Source: Tetradesmus obliquus (taxonomy: Eukaryota > Chlorophyta > Chlorophyceae > Sphaeropleales > Scenedesmaceae). From it: a DNA stretch of 64,000 nt. Each line of letters starts with the position of its first letter. The first letter of the stretch is position 1. Below the pieces are notes generated by a model, which did no database searches, had not been told where the DNA came from, and saw only the letters and a list, made by a program, of their open reading frames with translations. Positions 1 to 12,400 of this stretch are shown here, piece after piece. Made by a program: the position numbers and the translations under genes. The DNA is taken from the NCBI GenBank assembly GCA_030272155.1, contig CP126197.1:2542001-2606000 (forward strand), written 5' to 3'.

Positions 1-188
1 GTTTGATCTCAGGCGACCTTCCTTGCAGCCATGCAAACGGTATCCCACAACCCAACCTAACATCTACTTCCACCCTATCCCATTCCCTCTGAATTTGCTG
101 CCGTAGCTCTGCCAGAAACCTGCACGCCACAGCCTTAGCAGCGTATGAAGAGCTGCCCGGCTCGCCAGCTGCAAACCGTTGGCTGCCC

Positions 189-225
<37 letters not shown>

Positions 226-406
226 TGTTGTCCTCCGCACCGCTGTTGCTGTGGCTCTGCGATTGCAAACTGCTGCCTGCATTGCGGCTGCTGCCGCCCT
301 CGCTACCACCCGCACTGGCCACAGTCACGCCAGCCCTGCTGCTGCTGCAGCGCACCACCCAAATGGATTCCAGCAGCAGCAGACGCAGCTGCGTCGAAGA
401 CCACAT
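1..406 (-). CDS. 5' part of an unrecognised gene abutting the satellite
   Basis: On the minus strand one frame is open from a stop at 506-508 to the left edge of the window. The first in-frame ATG is at 406-404, inside the last satellite unit. The stretch begins MWSSTQLRLLLLES, followed by a Ser/Gly-rich linker encoded partly by an AGC run at 190-225, then a more ordinary segment at 1-180 containing the motifs SYAAKAVACRFLAELRQQ and GCGIPFAWLQG. That segment looks like the start of a folded domain, but I do not recognise the family. The gene continues beyond position 1. The satellite match begins near 393, so the array edge would supply the 5' leader; a TATA-like TTTATATG lies at about 508-516 on the gene strand. 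Alternatively position 390 is a 3' splice site (GACGCAG) and the array lies in an intron. The open frame is seen; its being a gene is inferred. Confidence 0.45.
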
Positions 407-3400
407 TCCATTCGTCCAGGACGGCCAAGTAAGCGCGCCGGGAAAAATTGGCGGCGCACGGACGATTTGAAGGCCGCTGCGCTTTGCTTCTCCTTTCGTC
501 CGCAATCATATAAAGGCCTCACATGCATGTGGGTGAAATGTCCGAGCTGAGACGGACGAGTAGGTATTTTTGGAGGCCCAGCCAAGTTCCAGTGGCGGTG
601 GACCGGCACCCGTGCCAACCTGTTTCCAACAGCCAGGTCGCTCCGATGACATTTAATATTAATAAACAACATAAAACACCTTGTGACAACATGCTAAACA
701 TGGTGTCGAAGACCAGGACGGCCAAGTAAGCGCGCCGGGAAAAATTGGCGGCGCACGGACGATTTGAAGGCCGCTGCGCTTTGCTTCTCCTTTCGTCCGC
801 AATCATATAAATAAAGGCCTCCCAAGAGACGCGGGCGGCGCACCGACGATTTGAAGGCCGCTGCGCTTTGCTTCTCCTTTCGTCCGCAATCATATAAAGG
901 CCTTCAAAAAAAAATCATATAAAGGCCTCACATGCATGTGGGTGAAATGTCCGAGCTGAGACAGACGAGTAGGTATTTTTGGAGGCCCAGCCAAGTTCCA
1001 GTGGCGGTGGACCGGCACCCGTGCCAACCTGTTTCCAACAGCCAGGTCGCTCCGATGACATTTGATATTAATAAACAACATAAAACACCTTGTTACAACA
1101 TCTTAAACATGGTGTCGAAGACCACATTCCATTCGTCCAGGACGGCCAAGTAAGCGCGCCGGGTAAAATTGGCGGTGCACGAACGATTTGAAGGCCGCTG
1201 CGCTTTGCTTCTCCTTTCGTCCGCAATCATATAAAGGCCTCACATGCATGTGGGTGAAATGTCCGAGCTGAGACGGACGAGTAGGTATTTTTGGAGGCCC
1301 AGCCAAGTTCCAGTGGCGGTGGACCGGCACCCGTGCCAACCTGTTTCCAACAGCCAGGTCGCTCCGATGACATTTTTTTTTTTGAAGCAAGAAAGTTACA
1401 AGGGTGACATTTAATATTAATAAACTACATAAAACACCTTGTTACAACATTTTAAACATGGTGTCGAAGACCACATTCCATTCGTCCAGGACGGCCAAGT
1501 AAGCGCGCCGGGAAAAATTGGCGGCGCACGGACGATTTGAAGGCCGCTGCGCTTTGCTTCTCCTTTCGTCCGCAATCATATAAAGGCCTCACATGCATGT
1601 GGGTGAAATGTCCGAGCTGAGACAGACGAGTAGGTATTTTTGGAGGCCCAGCCAAGTTCCAGTGGCGGTGGACCGGCACCCGTGCCAACCTGTTTCCAAC
1701 AGCCAGGTCGCTCCGATGACATTAATATTAATATTAATAACTACATAAAACACCTTGTTAAAACATCTTAAACATGGTGTCGAAGACCACACTCCATTCG
1801 TCCAGGACGGCCAAGTAAGCGCGCCGGGAAAAATTGGCGGCGCACGGACGATTTGAAGGCCGCTGCGCTTTGCTTCTCCTTTCGTCCGCAATCATATAAA
1901 GGCCTCACATGCGTGTGGGTGAAATGTCCGAGCTGAGACGGACGAGTAGGTATTTTTGGAGGCCCAGCCAAATTCCAGTGGCGGTGGACCGGCACCCGTG
2001 CCAACCTGTTTCCAACAGCCAGGTCGCTCCGATGACATTTAATATTAATAAACAACATAAAACACCTTGTGACAACATTTTAAACATGGTGTCGAAGACC
2101 AGGACGGCCAAGTAAGCGTGCCGGGAAAAATTGGCGGCGCACGGACGATTTGAAGGCCGCTGCGCTTTGCTTCTCCTTTCGTCCGCAATCATATAAAGGC
2201 CTCACATGCATGTGGGTAAAATGTCCGAGCTGAGACGGACGAGTAGGTATTTTTGGAGGCCCAGCCAAGTTCCAGTGGCGGTGGACCGGCACCCGTGCCA
2301 ACCTGTTTCCAACAGCCAGGTCGCTCCGATGACATTTTTTTTTTTGAAGCAAGAAAGTTACAAGGGTGACATTTAATATTAATAAACTACATAAAACACC
2401 TTGTTACAACATTTTAAACATGGTGTCGAAGACCACATTCCATTCGTCCAGGACGGCCAAGTAAGCGCGCCGGGAAAAATTGGCGGCGCACGGACGATTT
2501 GAAGGCCGCTGCGCTTTGCTTCTCCTTTCGTCCGCAATCATATAAAGGCCTCACATGCATGTGGGTGAAATGTCCGAGCTGAGACAGACGAGTAGGTATT
2601 TTTGGAGGCCCAGCCAAGTTCCAGTGGCGGTGGACCGGCACCCGTGCCAACCTGTTTCCAACAGCCAGGTCGCTCCGATGACATTAATATTAATATTAAT
2701 AACTACATAAAACACCTTGTTAAAACATCTTAAACATGGTGTCGAAGACCACACTCCATTCGTCCAGGACGGCCAAGTAAGCGCGCCGGGAAAAATTGGC
2801 GGCGCACGGACGATTTGAAGGCCGCTGCGCTTTGCTTCTCCTTTCGTCCGCAATCATATAAAGGCCTCACATGCGTGTGGGTGAAATGTCCGAGCTGAGA
2901 CGGACGAGTAGGTATTTTTGGAGGCCCAGCCAAATTCCAGTGGCGGTGGACCGGCACCCGTGCCAACCTGTTTCCAACAGCCAGGTCGCTCCGATGACAT
3001 TTAATATTAATAAACAACATAAAACACCTTGTGACAACATTTTAAACATGGTGTCGAAGACCAGGACGGCCAAGTAAGCGTGCCGGGTAAAATTGGCGGC
3101 GCACGGACGATTTGAAGGCCGCTGCGCTTTGCTTCTCCTTTCGTCCGCAATCATATAAAGGCCTCACATGCATGTGGGTAAAATGTCCGAGCTGAGACGG
3201 ACGAGTAGGTATTTTTGGAGGCCCAGCCAAGTTCCAGTGGCGGTGGACCGGCACCCGTGCCAACCTGTTTCCAACAGCCAGGTCGCTCCGATGACATTTT
3301 TTTATGAAGCAAGAAAGTTACAAGGGTGACATTTAATATTAATAAACAACATAAAACACCTTGTTACAACATTTTAAACATGGTGTCGAAGACCACATTC

Positions 3401-6400
3401 CATTCGTCCAGGACGGCCAAGTAAGCGCGCCGGGAAAAATTGGCGGCGCACGGACGATTTGAAGGCCGCTGCGCTTTGCTTCTCCTTTCGTCCGCAATCA
3501 TATAAAGGCCTCACATGCATGTGGGTGAAATGTCCGAGCTGAGACAGACGAGTAGGTATTTTTGGAGGCCCAGCCAAGTTCCAGTGGCGGTGGACTGGCA
3601 CCCGTGCCAACCTGTTTCCAACAGCCAGGTCGCTCCGATGACATTTAATATTAATAACTACATAAAACACCTTGTTAAAACATCTTAAACATGGTGTCGA
3701 AGACCACACTCCATTCGTCCAGGAAGGCCAAGTAAGCGCGCCGGGAAAAATTGGCGGCGCACGGACGATTTGAAGGCCGCTGCGCTTTGCTTCTCCTTTC
3801 GTCCGCAATCATATAAAGGCCTCACATGCATGTGGGTGAAATGTCCGAGCTGAGACAGACGAGTAGGTATTTTTGGAGGCCCAGCCAAGTTCCAGTGGCG
3901 GTGGACTGGCACCCGTGCCAACCTGTTTCCAACAGCCAGGTCGCTCCGATGACATTTAATATTAATAACTACATAAAACACCTTGTTAAAACATCTTAAA
4001 CATGGTGTCGAAGACCACACTCCATTCGTCCAGGAAGGCCAAGTAAGCGCGCCGGGAAAAATTGGCGGCGCACGGACGATTTGAAGGCCGCTGCGCTTTG
4101 CTTCTCCTTTCGTCCGCAATCATATAAAGGCCTCACATGCGTGTGGGTGAAATGTCCGAGCTGAGACGGACGAGTAGGTATTTTTGGAGGCCCAGCCAAG
4201 TTCCAGTGGCGGTGGACCGGCACCCGTGCCAACCTGTTTCCAACAGCCAGGTCGCTCCGATGACATTTTTTTTTGAAGCAAGAAAGTTACAAGGGTGACA
4301 TTTAATATTAATAAACTACATAAAACACCTTGTTACAACATTTTAAACATGGTGTCGAAGACCACATTCCATTCGTCCAGGACGGCCAAGTAAGCGCGCC
4401 GGGAAAAATTGGCGGCGCACGGACGATTTGAAGGCCGCTGCGCTTTGCTTCTCCTTTCGTCCGCAATCATATAAAGGCCTCACATGCGTGTGGGTGAAAT
4501 GTCCGAGCTGAGACGGACGAGTAGGTATTTTTGGAGGCCCAGCCAAGTTCCAGTGGCGGTGGACCGGCACCCGTGCCAACCTGTTTCCAACAGCCAGGTC
4601 GCTCCGATGACATTTAATATTAATAAACTACATAAAACACCTTGTTACAACATTTTAAACATGGTGTCGAAGACCACATTCCATTCGTCCAGGACGGCCA
4701 AGTAAGCGCGCCGGGAAAAATTGGCGGCGCACGGACGATTTGAAGGCCGCTGCGCTTTGCTTCTCCTTTCGTCCGCAATCATATAAAGGCCTCACATGCA
4801 TGTGGGTGAAATGTCCGAGCTGAGACAGACGAGTAGGTATTTTTGGAGGCCCAGCCAAGTTCCAGTGGCGGTGGACTGGCACCCGTGCCAACCTGTTTCC
4901 AACAGCCAGGTCGCTCCGATGACATTTAATATTAATAACTACATAAAACACCTTGTTAAAACATCTTAAACATGGTGTCGAAGACCACACTCCATTCGTC
5001 CAGGAAGGCCAAGTAAGCGCGCCGGGAAAAATTGGCGGCGCACGGACGATTTGAAGGCCGCTGCGCTTTGCTTCTCCTTTCGTCCGCAATCATATAAAGG
5101 CCTCACATGCATGTGGGTGAAATGTCCGAGCTGAGACAGACGAGTAGGTATTTTTGGAGGCCCAGCCAAGTTCCAGTGGCGGTGGACTGGCACCCGTGCC
5201 AACCTGTTTCCAACAGCCAGGTCGCTCCGATGACATTTAATATTAATAACTACATAAAACACCTTGTTAAAACATCTTAAACATGGTGTCGAAGACCACA
5301 CTCCATTCGTCCAGGAAGGCCAAGTAAGCGCGCCGGGAAAAATTGGCGGCGCACGGACGATTTGAAGGCCGCTGCGCTTTGCTTCTCCTTTCGTCCGCAA
5401 TCATATAAAGGCCTCACATGCATGTGGGTGAAATGTCCGAGCTGAGACAGACGAGTAGGTATTTTTGGAGGCCCAGCCAAGTTCCAGTGGCGGTGGACTG
5501 GCACCCGTGCCAACCTGTTTCCAACAGCCAGGTCGCTCCGATGACATTTAATATTAATAACTACATACAACACCTTGTTAAAACATCTTAAACATGGTGT
5601 CGAAGACCACACTCCATTCGTCCAGGAAGGCCAAGTAAGCGCGCCGGGAAAAATTGGCGGCGCACGGACGATTTGAAGGCCGCTGCGCTTTGCTTCTCCT
5701 TTCGTCCGCAATCATATAAAGGCCTCACATGCATGTGGGTGAAATGTCCGAGCTGAGACAGACGAGTAGGTATTTTTGGAGGCCCAGCCAAGTTCCAGTG
5801 GCGGTGGACTGGCACCCGTGCCAACCTGTTTCCAACAGCCAGGTCGCTCCGATGACATTTAATATTAATAACTACATAAAACACCTTGTTACAACATTTT
5901 AAACATGGTGTCGAAGACCACATTCCATTCGTCCAGGACGGCCAAGTAAGCGCGCCGGGAAAAATTGGCGGCGCACGGACGATTTGAAGGCCGCTGCGCT
6001 TTGCTTCTCCTTTCGTCCGCAATCATATAAAGGCCTCACATGCATGTGGGTGAAATGTCCGAGCTGAGACGGACGAGTAGGTATTTTTGGAGGCCCAGCC
6101 AAGTTCCAGTGGCGGTGGACCGGCACCCGTGCCAACCTGTTTCCAACAGCCAGGTCGCTCCGATGACATTTAATATTAATAAACAACATAAAACACCTTG
6201 TGACAACATTTTAAACATGGTGTCGAAGACCAGGACGGCCAAGTAAGCGTGCCGGGTAAAATTGGCGGCGCACGGACGATTTGAAGGCCGCTGCGCTTTG
6301 CTTCTCCTTTCGTCCGCAATCATATAAAGGCCTCACATGCATGTGGGTAAAATGTCCGAGCTGAGACGGACGAGTAGGTATTTTTGGAGGCCCAGCCAAG

Positions 6401-9400
6401 TTCCAGTGGCGGTGGACCGGCACCCGTGCCAACCTGTTTCCAACAGCCAGGTCGCTCCGATGACATTTTTTTTTGAAGCAAGAAAGTTACAAGGGTGACA
6501 TTTAATATTAATAAACTACATAAAACACCTTGTTACAACATTTTAAACATGGTGTCGAAGACCACATTCCATTCGTCCAGGAAGGCCAAGTAAGCGCGCC
6601 GGGAAAAATTGGCGGCGCACGGACGATTTGAAGGCCGCTGCGCTTTGCTTCTCCTTTCGTCCGCAATCATATAAAGGCCTCACATGCATGTGGGTGAAAT
6701 GTCCGAGCTGAGACAGACGAGTAGGTATTTTTGGAGGCCCAGCCAAGTTCCAGTGGCGGTGGACTGGCACCCGTGCCAACCTGTTTCCAACAGCCAGGTC
6801 GCTCCGATGACATTTAATATTAATAACTACATAAAACACCTTGTTAAAACATCTTAAACATGGTGTCGAAGACCACACTCCATTCGTCCAGGAAGGCCAA
6901 GTAAGCGCGCCGGGAAAAATTGGCGGCGCACGGACGATTTGAAGGCCGCTGCGCTTTGCTTCTCCTTTCGTCCGCAATCATATAAAGGCCTCACATGCAT
7001 GTGGGTGAAATGTCCGAGCTGAGACAGACGAGTAGGTATTTTTGGAGGCCCAGCCAAGTTCCAGTGGCGGTGGACTGGCACCCGTGCCAACCTGTTTCCA
7101 ACAGCCAGGTCGCTCCGATGACATTTAATATTAATAACTACATAAAACACCTTGTTAAAACATCTTAAACATGGTGTCGAAGACCACACTCCATTCGTCC
7201 AGGAAGGCCAAGTAAGCGCGCCGGGAAAAATTGGCGGCGCACGGACGATTTGAAGGCCGCTGCGCTTTGCTTCTCCTTTCGTCCGCAATCATATAAAGGC
7301 CTCACATGCGTGTGGGTGAAATGTCCGAGCTGAGACGGACGAGTAGGTATTTTTGGAGGCCCAGCCAAGTTCCAGTGGCGGTGGACCGGCACCCGTGCCA
7401 ACCTGTTTCCAACAGCCAGGTCGCTCCGATGACATTTAATATTAATAAACAACATAAAACACCTTGTTACAACATTTTAAACATGGTGTCGAAGACCACA
7501 TTCCATTCGTCCAGGACGGCCAAGTAAGCGCGCCGGGAAAAATTGGCGGCGCACGGACGATTTGAAGGCCGCTGCGCTTTGCTTCTCCTTTCGTCCGCAA
7601 TCATATAAAGGCCTCACATGCATGTGGGTGAAATGTCCGAGCTGAGACAGACGAGTAGGTATTTTTGGAGGCCCAGCCAAGTTCCAGTGGCGGTGGACTG
7701 GCACCCGTGCCAACCTGTTTCCAACAGCCAGGTCGCTCCGATGACATTTAATATTAATAACTACATAAAACACCTTGTTAAAACATCTTAAACATGGTGT
7801 CGAAGACCACACTCCATTCGTCCAGGAAGGCCAAGTAAGCGCGCCGGGAAAAATTGGCGGCGCACGGACGATTTGAAGGCCGCTGCGCTTTGCTTCTCCT
7901 TTCGTCCGCAATCATATAAAGGCCTCACATGCGTGTGGGTGAAATGTCCGAGCTGAGACGGACGAGTAGGTATTTTTGGAGGCCCAGCCAAGTTCCAGTG
8001 GCGGTGGACCGGCACCCGTGCCAACCTGTTTCCAACAGCCAGGTCGCTCCGATGACATTTAATATTAATAAACAACATAAAACACCTTGTGACAACATTT
8101 TAAACATGGTGTCGAAGACCACATTCCATTCGTCCAGGACGGCCAAGTAAGCGCGCCGGGAAAAATTGGCGGCGCACGGACGATTTGAAGGCCGCTGCGC
8201 TTTGCTTCTCCTTTCGTCCGCAATCATATAAAGGCCTCACATGCATGTGGGTGAAATGTCCGAGCTGAGACAGACGAGTAGGTATTTTTGGAGGCCCAGC
8301 CAAGTTCCAGTGGCGGTGGACTGGCACCCGTGCCAACCTGTTTCCAACAGCCAGGTCGCTCCGATGACATTTAATATTAATAACTACATAAAACACCTTG
8401 TTAAAACATCTTAAACATGGTGTCGAAGACCACACTCCATTCGTCCAGGAAGGCCAAGTAAGCGCGCCGGGAAAAATTGGCGGCGCACGGACGATTTGAA
8501 GGCCGCTGCGCTTTGCTTCTCCTTTCGTCCGCAATCATATAAAGGCCTCACATGCGTGTGGGTGAAATGTCCGAGCTGAGACGGACGAGTAGGTATTTTT
8601 GGAGGCCCAGCCAAGTTCCAGTGGCGGTGGACCGGCACCCGTGCCAACCTGTTTCCAACAGCCAGGTCGCTCCGATGACATTTAATATTAATAAACAACA
8701 TAAAACACCTTGTGACAACATTTTAAACATGGTGTCGAAGACCACATTCCATTCGTCCAGGACGGCCAAGTAAGCGCGCCGGGAAAAATTGGCGGCGCAC
8801 GGACGATTTGAAGGCCGCTGCGCTTTGCTTCTCCTTTCGTCCGCAATCATATAAAGGCCTCACATGCATGTGGGTGAAATGTCCGAGCTGAGACGGACGA
8901 GTAGGTATTTTTGGAGGCCCAGCCAAGTTCCAGTGGCGGTGGACTGGCACCCGTGCCAACCTGTTTCCAACAGCCAGGTCGCTCCGATGACATTTAATAT
9001 TAATAACTACATAAAACACCTTGTTAAAACATCTTAAACATGGTGTCGAAGACCACACTCCATTCGTCCAGGAAGGCCAAGTAAGCGCGCCGGGAAAAAT
9101 TGGCGGCGCACGGACGATTTGAAGGCCGCTGCGCTTTGCTTCTCCTTTCGTCCGCAATCATATAAAGGACTCACATGCATGTGGGTGAAATGTCCGAGCT
9201 GAGACAGACGAGTAGGTATTTTTGGAGGCCCAGCCAAGTTCCAGTGGCGGTGGACTGGCACCCGTGCCAACCTGTTTCCAACAGCCAGGTCGCTCCGATG
9301 ACATTTAATATTAATAACTACATAAAACACCTTGTTAAAACATCTTAAACATGGTGTCGAAGACCACACTCCATTCGTCCAGGAAGGCCAAGTAAGCGCG

Positions 9401-12400
9401 CCGGGAAAAATTGGCGGCGCACGGACGATTTGAAGGCCGCTGCGCTTTGCTTCTCCTTTCGTCCGCAATCATATAAAGGCCTCACATGCGTGTGGGTGAA
9501 ATGTCCGAGCTGAGACGGACGAGTAGGTATTTTTGGAGGCCCAGCCAAGTTCCAGTGGCGGTGGACCGGCACCCGTGCCAACCTGTTTCCAACAGCCAGG
9601 TCGCTCCGATGACATTTAATATTAATAAACAACATAAAACACCTTGTTACAACATTTTAAACATGGTGTCGAAGACCACATTCCATTCGTCCAGGACGGC
9701 CAAGTAAGCGCGCCGGGAAAAATTGGCGGCGCACGGACGATTTGAAGGCCGCTGCGCTTTGCTTCTCCTTTCGTCCGCAATCATATAAAGGCCTCACATG
9801 CATGTGGGTGAAATGTCCGAGCTGAGACAGACGAGTAGGTATTTTTGGAGGCCCAGCCAAGTTCCAGTGGCGGTGGACTGGCACCCGTGCCAACCTGTTT
9901 CCAACAGCCAGGTCGCTCCGATGACATTTAATATTAATAACTACATAAAACACCTTGTTAAAACATCTTAAACATGGTGTCGAAGACCACACTCCATTCG
10001 TCCAGGAAGGCCAAGTAAGCGCGCCGGGAAAAATTGGCGGCGCACGGACGATTTGAAGGCCGCTGCGCTTTGCTTCTCCTTTCGTCCGCAATCATATAAA
10101 GGCCTCACATGCGTGTGGGTGAAATGTCCGAGCTGAGACGGACGAGTAGGTATTTTTGGAGGCCCAGCCAAGTTCCAGTGGCGGTGGACCGGCACCCGTG
10201 CCAACCTGTTTCCAACAGCCAGGTCGCTCCGATGACATTTAATATTAATAAACAACATAAAACACCTTGTGACAACATTTTAAACATGGTGTCGAAGACC
10301 ACATTCCATTCGTCCAGGACGGCCAAGTAAGCGCGCCGGGAAAAATTGGCGGCGCACGGACGATTTGAAGGCCGCTGCGCTTTGCTTCTCCTTTCGTCCG
10401 CAATCATATAAAGGCCTCACATGCATGTGGGTGAAATGTCCGAGCTGAGACGGACGAGTAGGTATTTTTGGAGGCCCAGCCAAGTTCCAGTGGCGGTGGA
10501 CTGGCACCCGTGCCAACCTGTTTCCAACAGCCAGGTCGCTCCGATGACATTTAATATTAATAACTACATAAAACACCTTGTTAAAACATCTTAAACATGG
10601 TGTCGAAGACCACACTCCATTCGTCCAGGAAGGCCAAGTAAGCGCGCCGGGAAAAATTGGCGGCGCACGGACGATTTGAAGGCCGCTGCGCTTTGCTTCT
10701 CCTTTCGTCCGCAATCATATAAAGGACTCACATGCATGTGGGTGAAATGTCCGAGCTGAGACAGACGAGTAGGTATTTTTGGAGGCCCAGCCAAGTTCCA
10801 GTGGCGGTGGACTGGCACCCGTGCCAACCTGTTTCCAACAGCCAGGTCGCTCCGATGACATTTAATATTAATAACTACATAAAACACCTTGTTAAAACAT
10901 CTTAAACATGGTGTCGAAGACCACACTCCATTCGTCCAGGAAGGCCAAGTAAGCGCGCCGGGAAAAATTGGCGGCGCACGGACGATTTGAAGGCCGCTGC
11001 GCTTTGCTTCTCCTTTCGTCCGCAATCATATAAAGGCCTCACATGCGTGTGGGTGAAATGTCCGAGCTGAGACGGACGAGTAGGTATTTTTGGAGGCCCA
11101 GCCAAGTTCCAGTGGCGGTGGACCGGCACCCGTGCCAACCTGTTTCCAACAGCCAGGTCGCTCCGATGACATTTAATATTAATAACTACATAAAACACCT
11201 TGTTAAAACATCTTAAACATGGTGTCGAAGACCACACTCCATTCGTCCAGGAAGGCCAAGTAAGCGCGCCGGGAAAAATTGGCGGCGCACGGACGATTTG
11301 AAGGCCGCTGCGCTTTGCTTCTCCTTTCGTCCGCAATCATATAAAGGACTCACATGCATGTGGGTGAAATGTCCGAGCTGAGACAGACGAGTAGGTATTT
11401 TTGGAGGCCCAGCCAAGTTCCAGTGGCGGTGGACTGGCACCCGTGCCAACCTGTTTCCAACAGCCAGGTCGCTCCGATGACATTTAATATTAATAACTAC
11501 ATAAAACACCTTGTTAAAACATCTTAAACATGGTGTCGAAGACCACACTCCATTCGTCCAGGAAGGCCAAGTAAGCGCGCCGGGAAAAATTGGCGGCGCA
11601 CGGACGATTTGAAGGCCGCTGCGCTTTGCTTCTCCTTTCGTCCGCAATCATATAAAGGCCTCACATGCGTGTGGGTGAAATGTCCGAGCTGAGACGGACG
11701 AGTAGGTATTTTTGGAGGCCCAGCCAAGTTCCAGTGGCGGTGGACCGGCACCCGTGCCAACCTGTTTCCAACAGCCAGGTCGCTCCGATGACATTTAATA
11801 TTAATAAACAACATAAAACACCTTGTTACAACATTTTAAACATGGTGTCGAAGACCACATTCCATTCGTCCAGGACGGCCAAGTAAGCGCGCCGGGAAAA
11901 ATTGGCGGCGCACGGACGATTTGAAGGCCGCTGCGCTTTGCTTCTCCTTTCGTCCGCAATCATATAAAGGCCTCACATGCATGTGGGTGAAATGTCCGAG
12001 CTGAGACAGACGAGTAGGTATTTTTGGAGGCCCAGCCAAGTTCCAGTGGCGGTGGACTGGCACCCGTGCCAACCTGTTTCCAACAGCCAGGTCGCTCCGA
12101 TGACATTTAATATTAATAACTACATAAAACACCTTGTTAAAACATCTTAAACATGGTGTCGAAGACCACACTCCATTCGTCCAGGAAGGCCAAGTAAGCG
12201 CGCCGGGAAAAATTGGCGGCGCACGGACGATTTGAAGGCCGCTGCGCTTTGCTTCTCCTTTCGTCCGCAATCATATAAAGGCCTCACATGCGTGTGGGTG
12301 AAATGTCCGAGCTGAGACGGACGAGTAGGTATTTTTGGAGGCCCAGCCAAGTTCCAGTGGCGGTGGACCGGCACCCGTGCCAACCTGTTTCCAACAGCCA

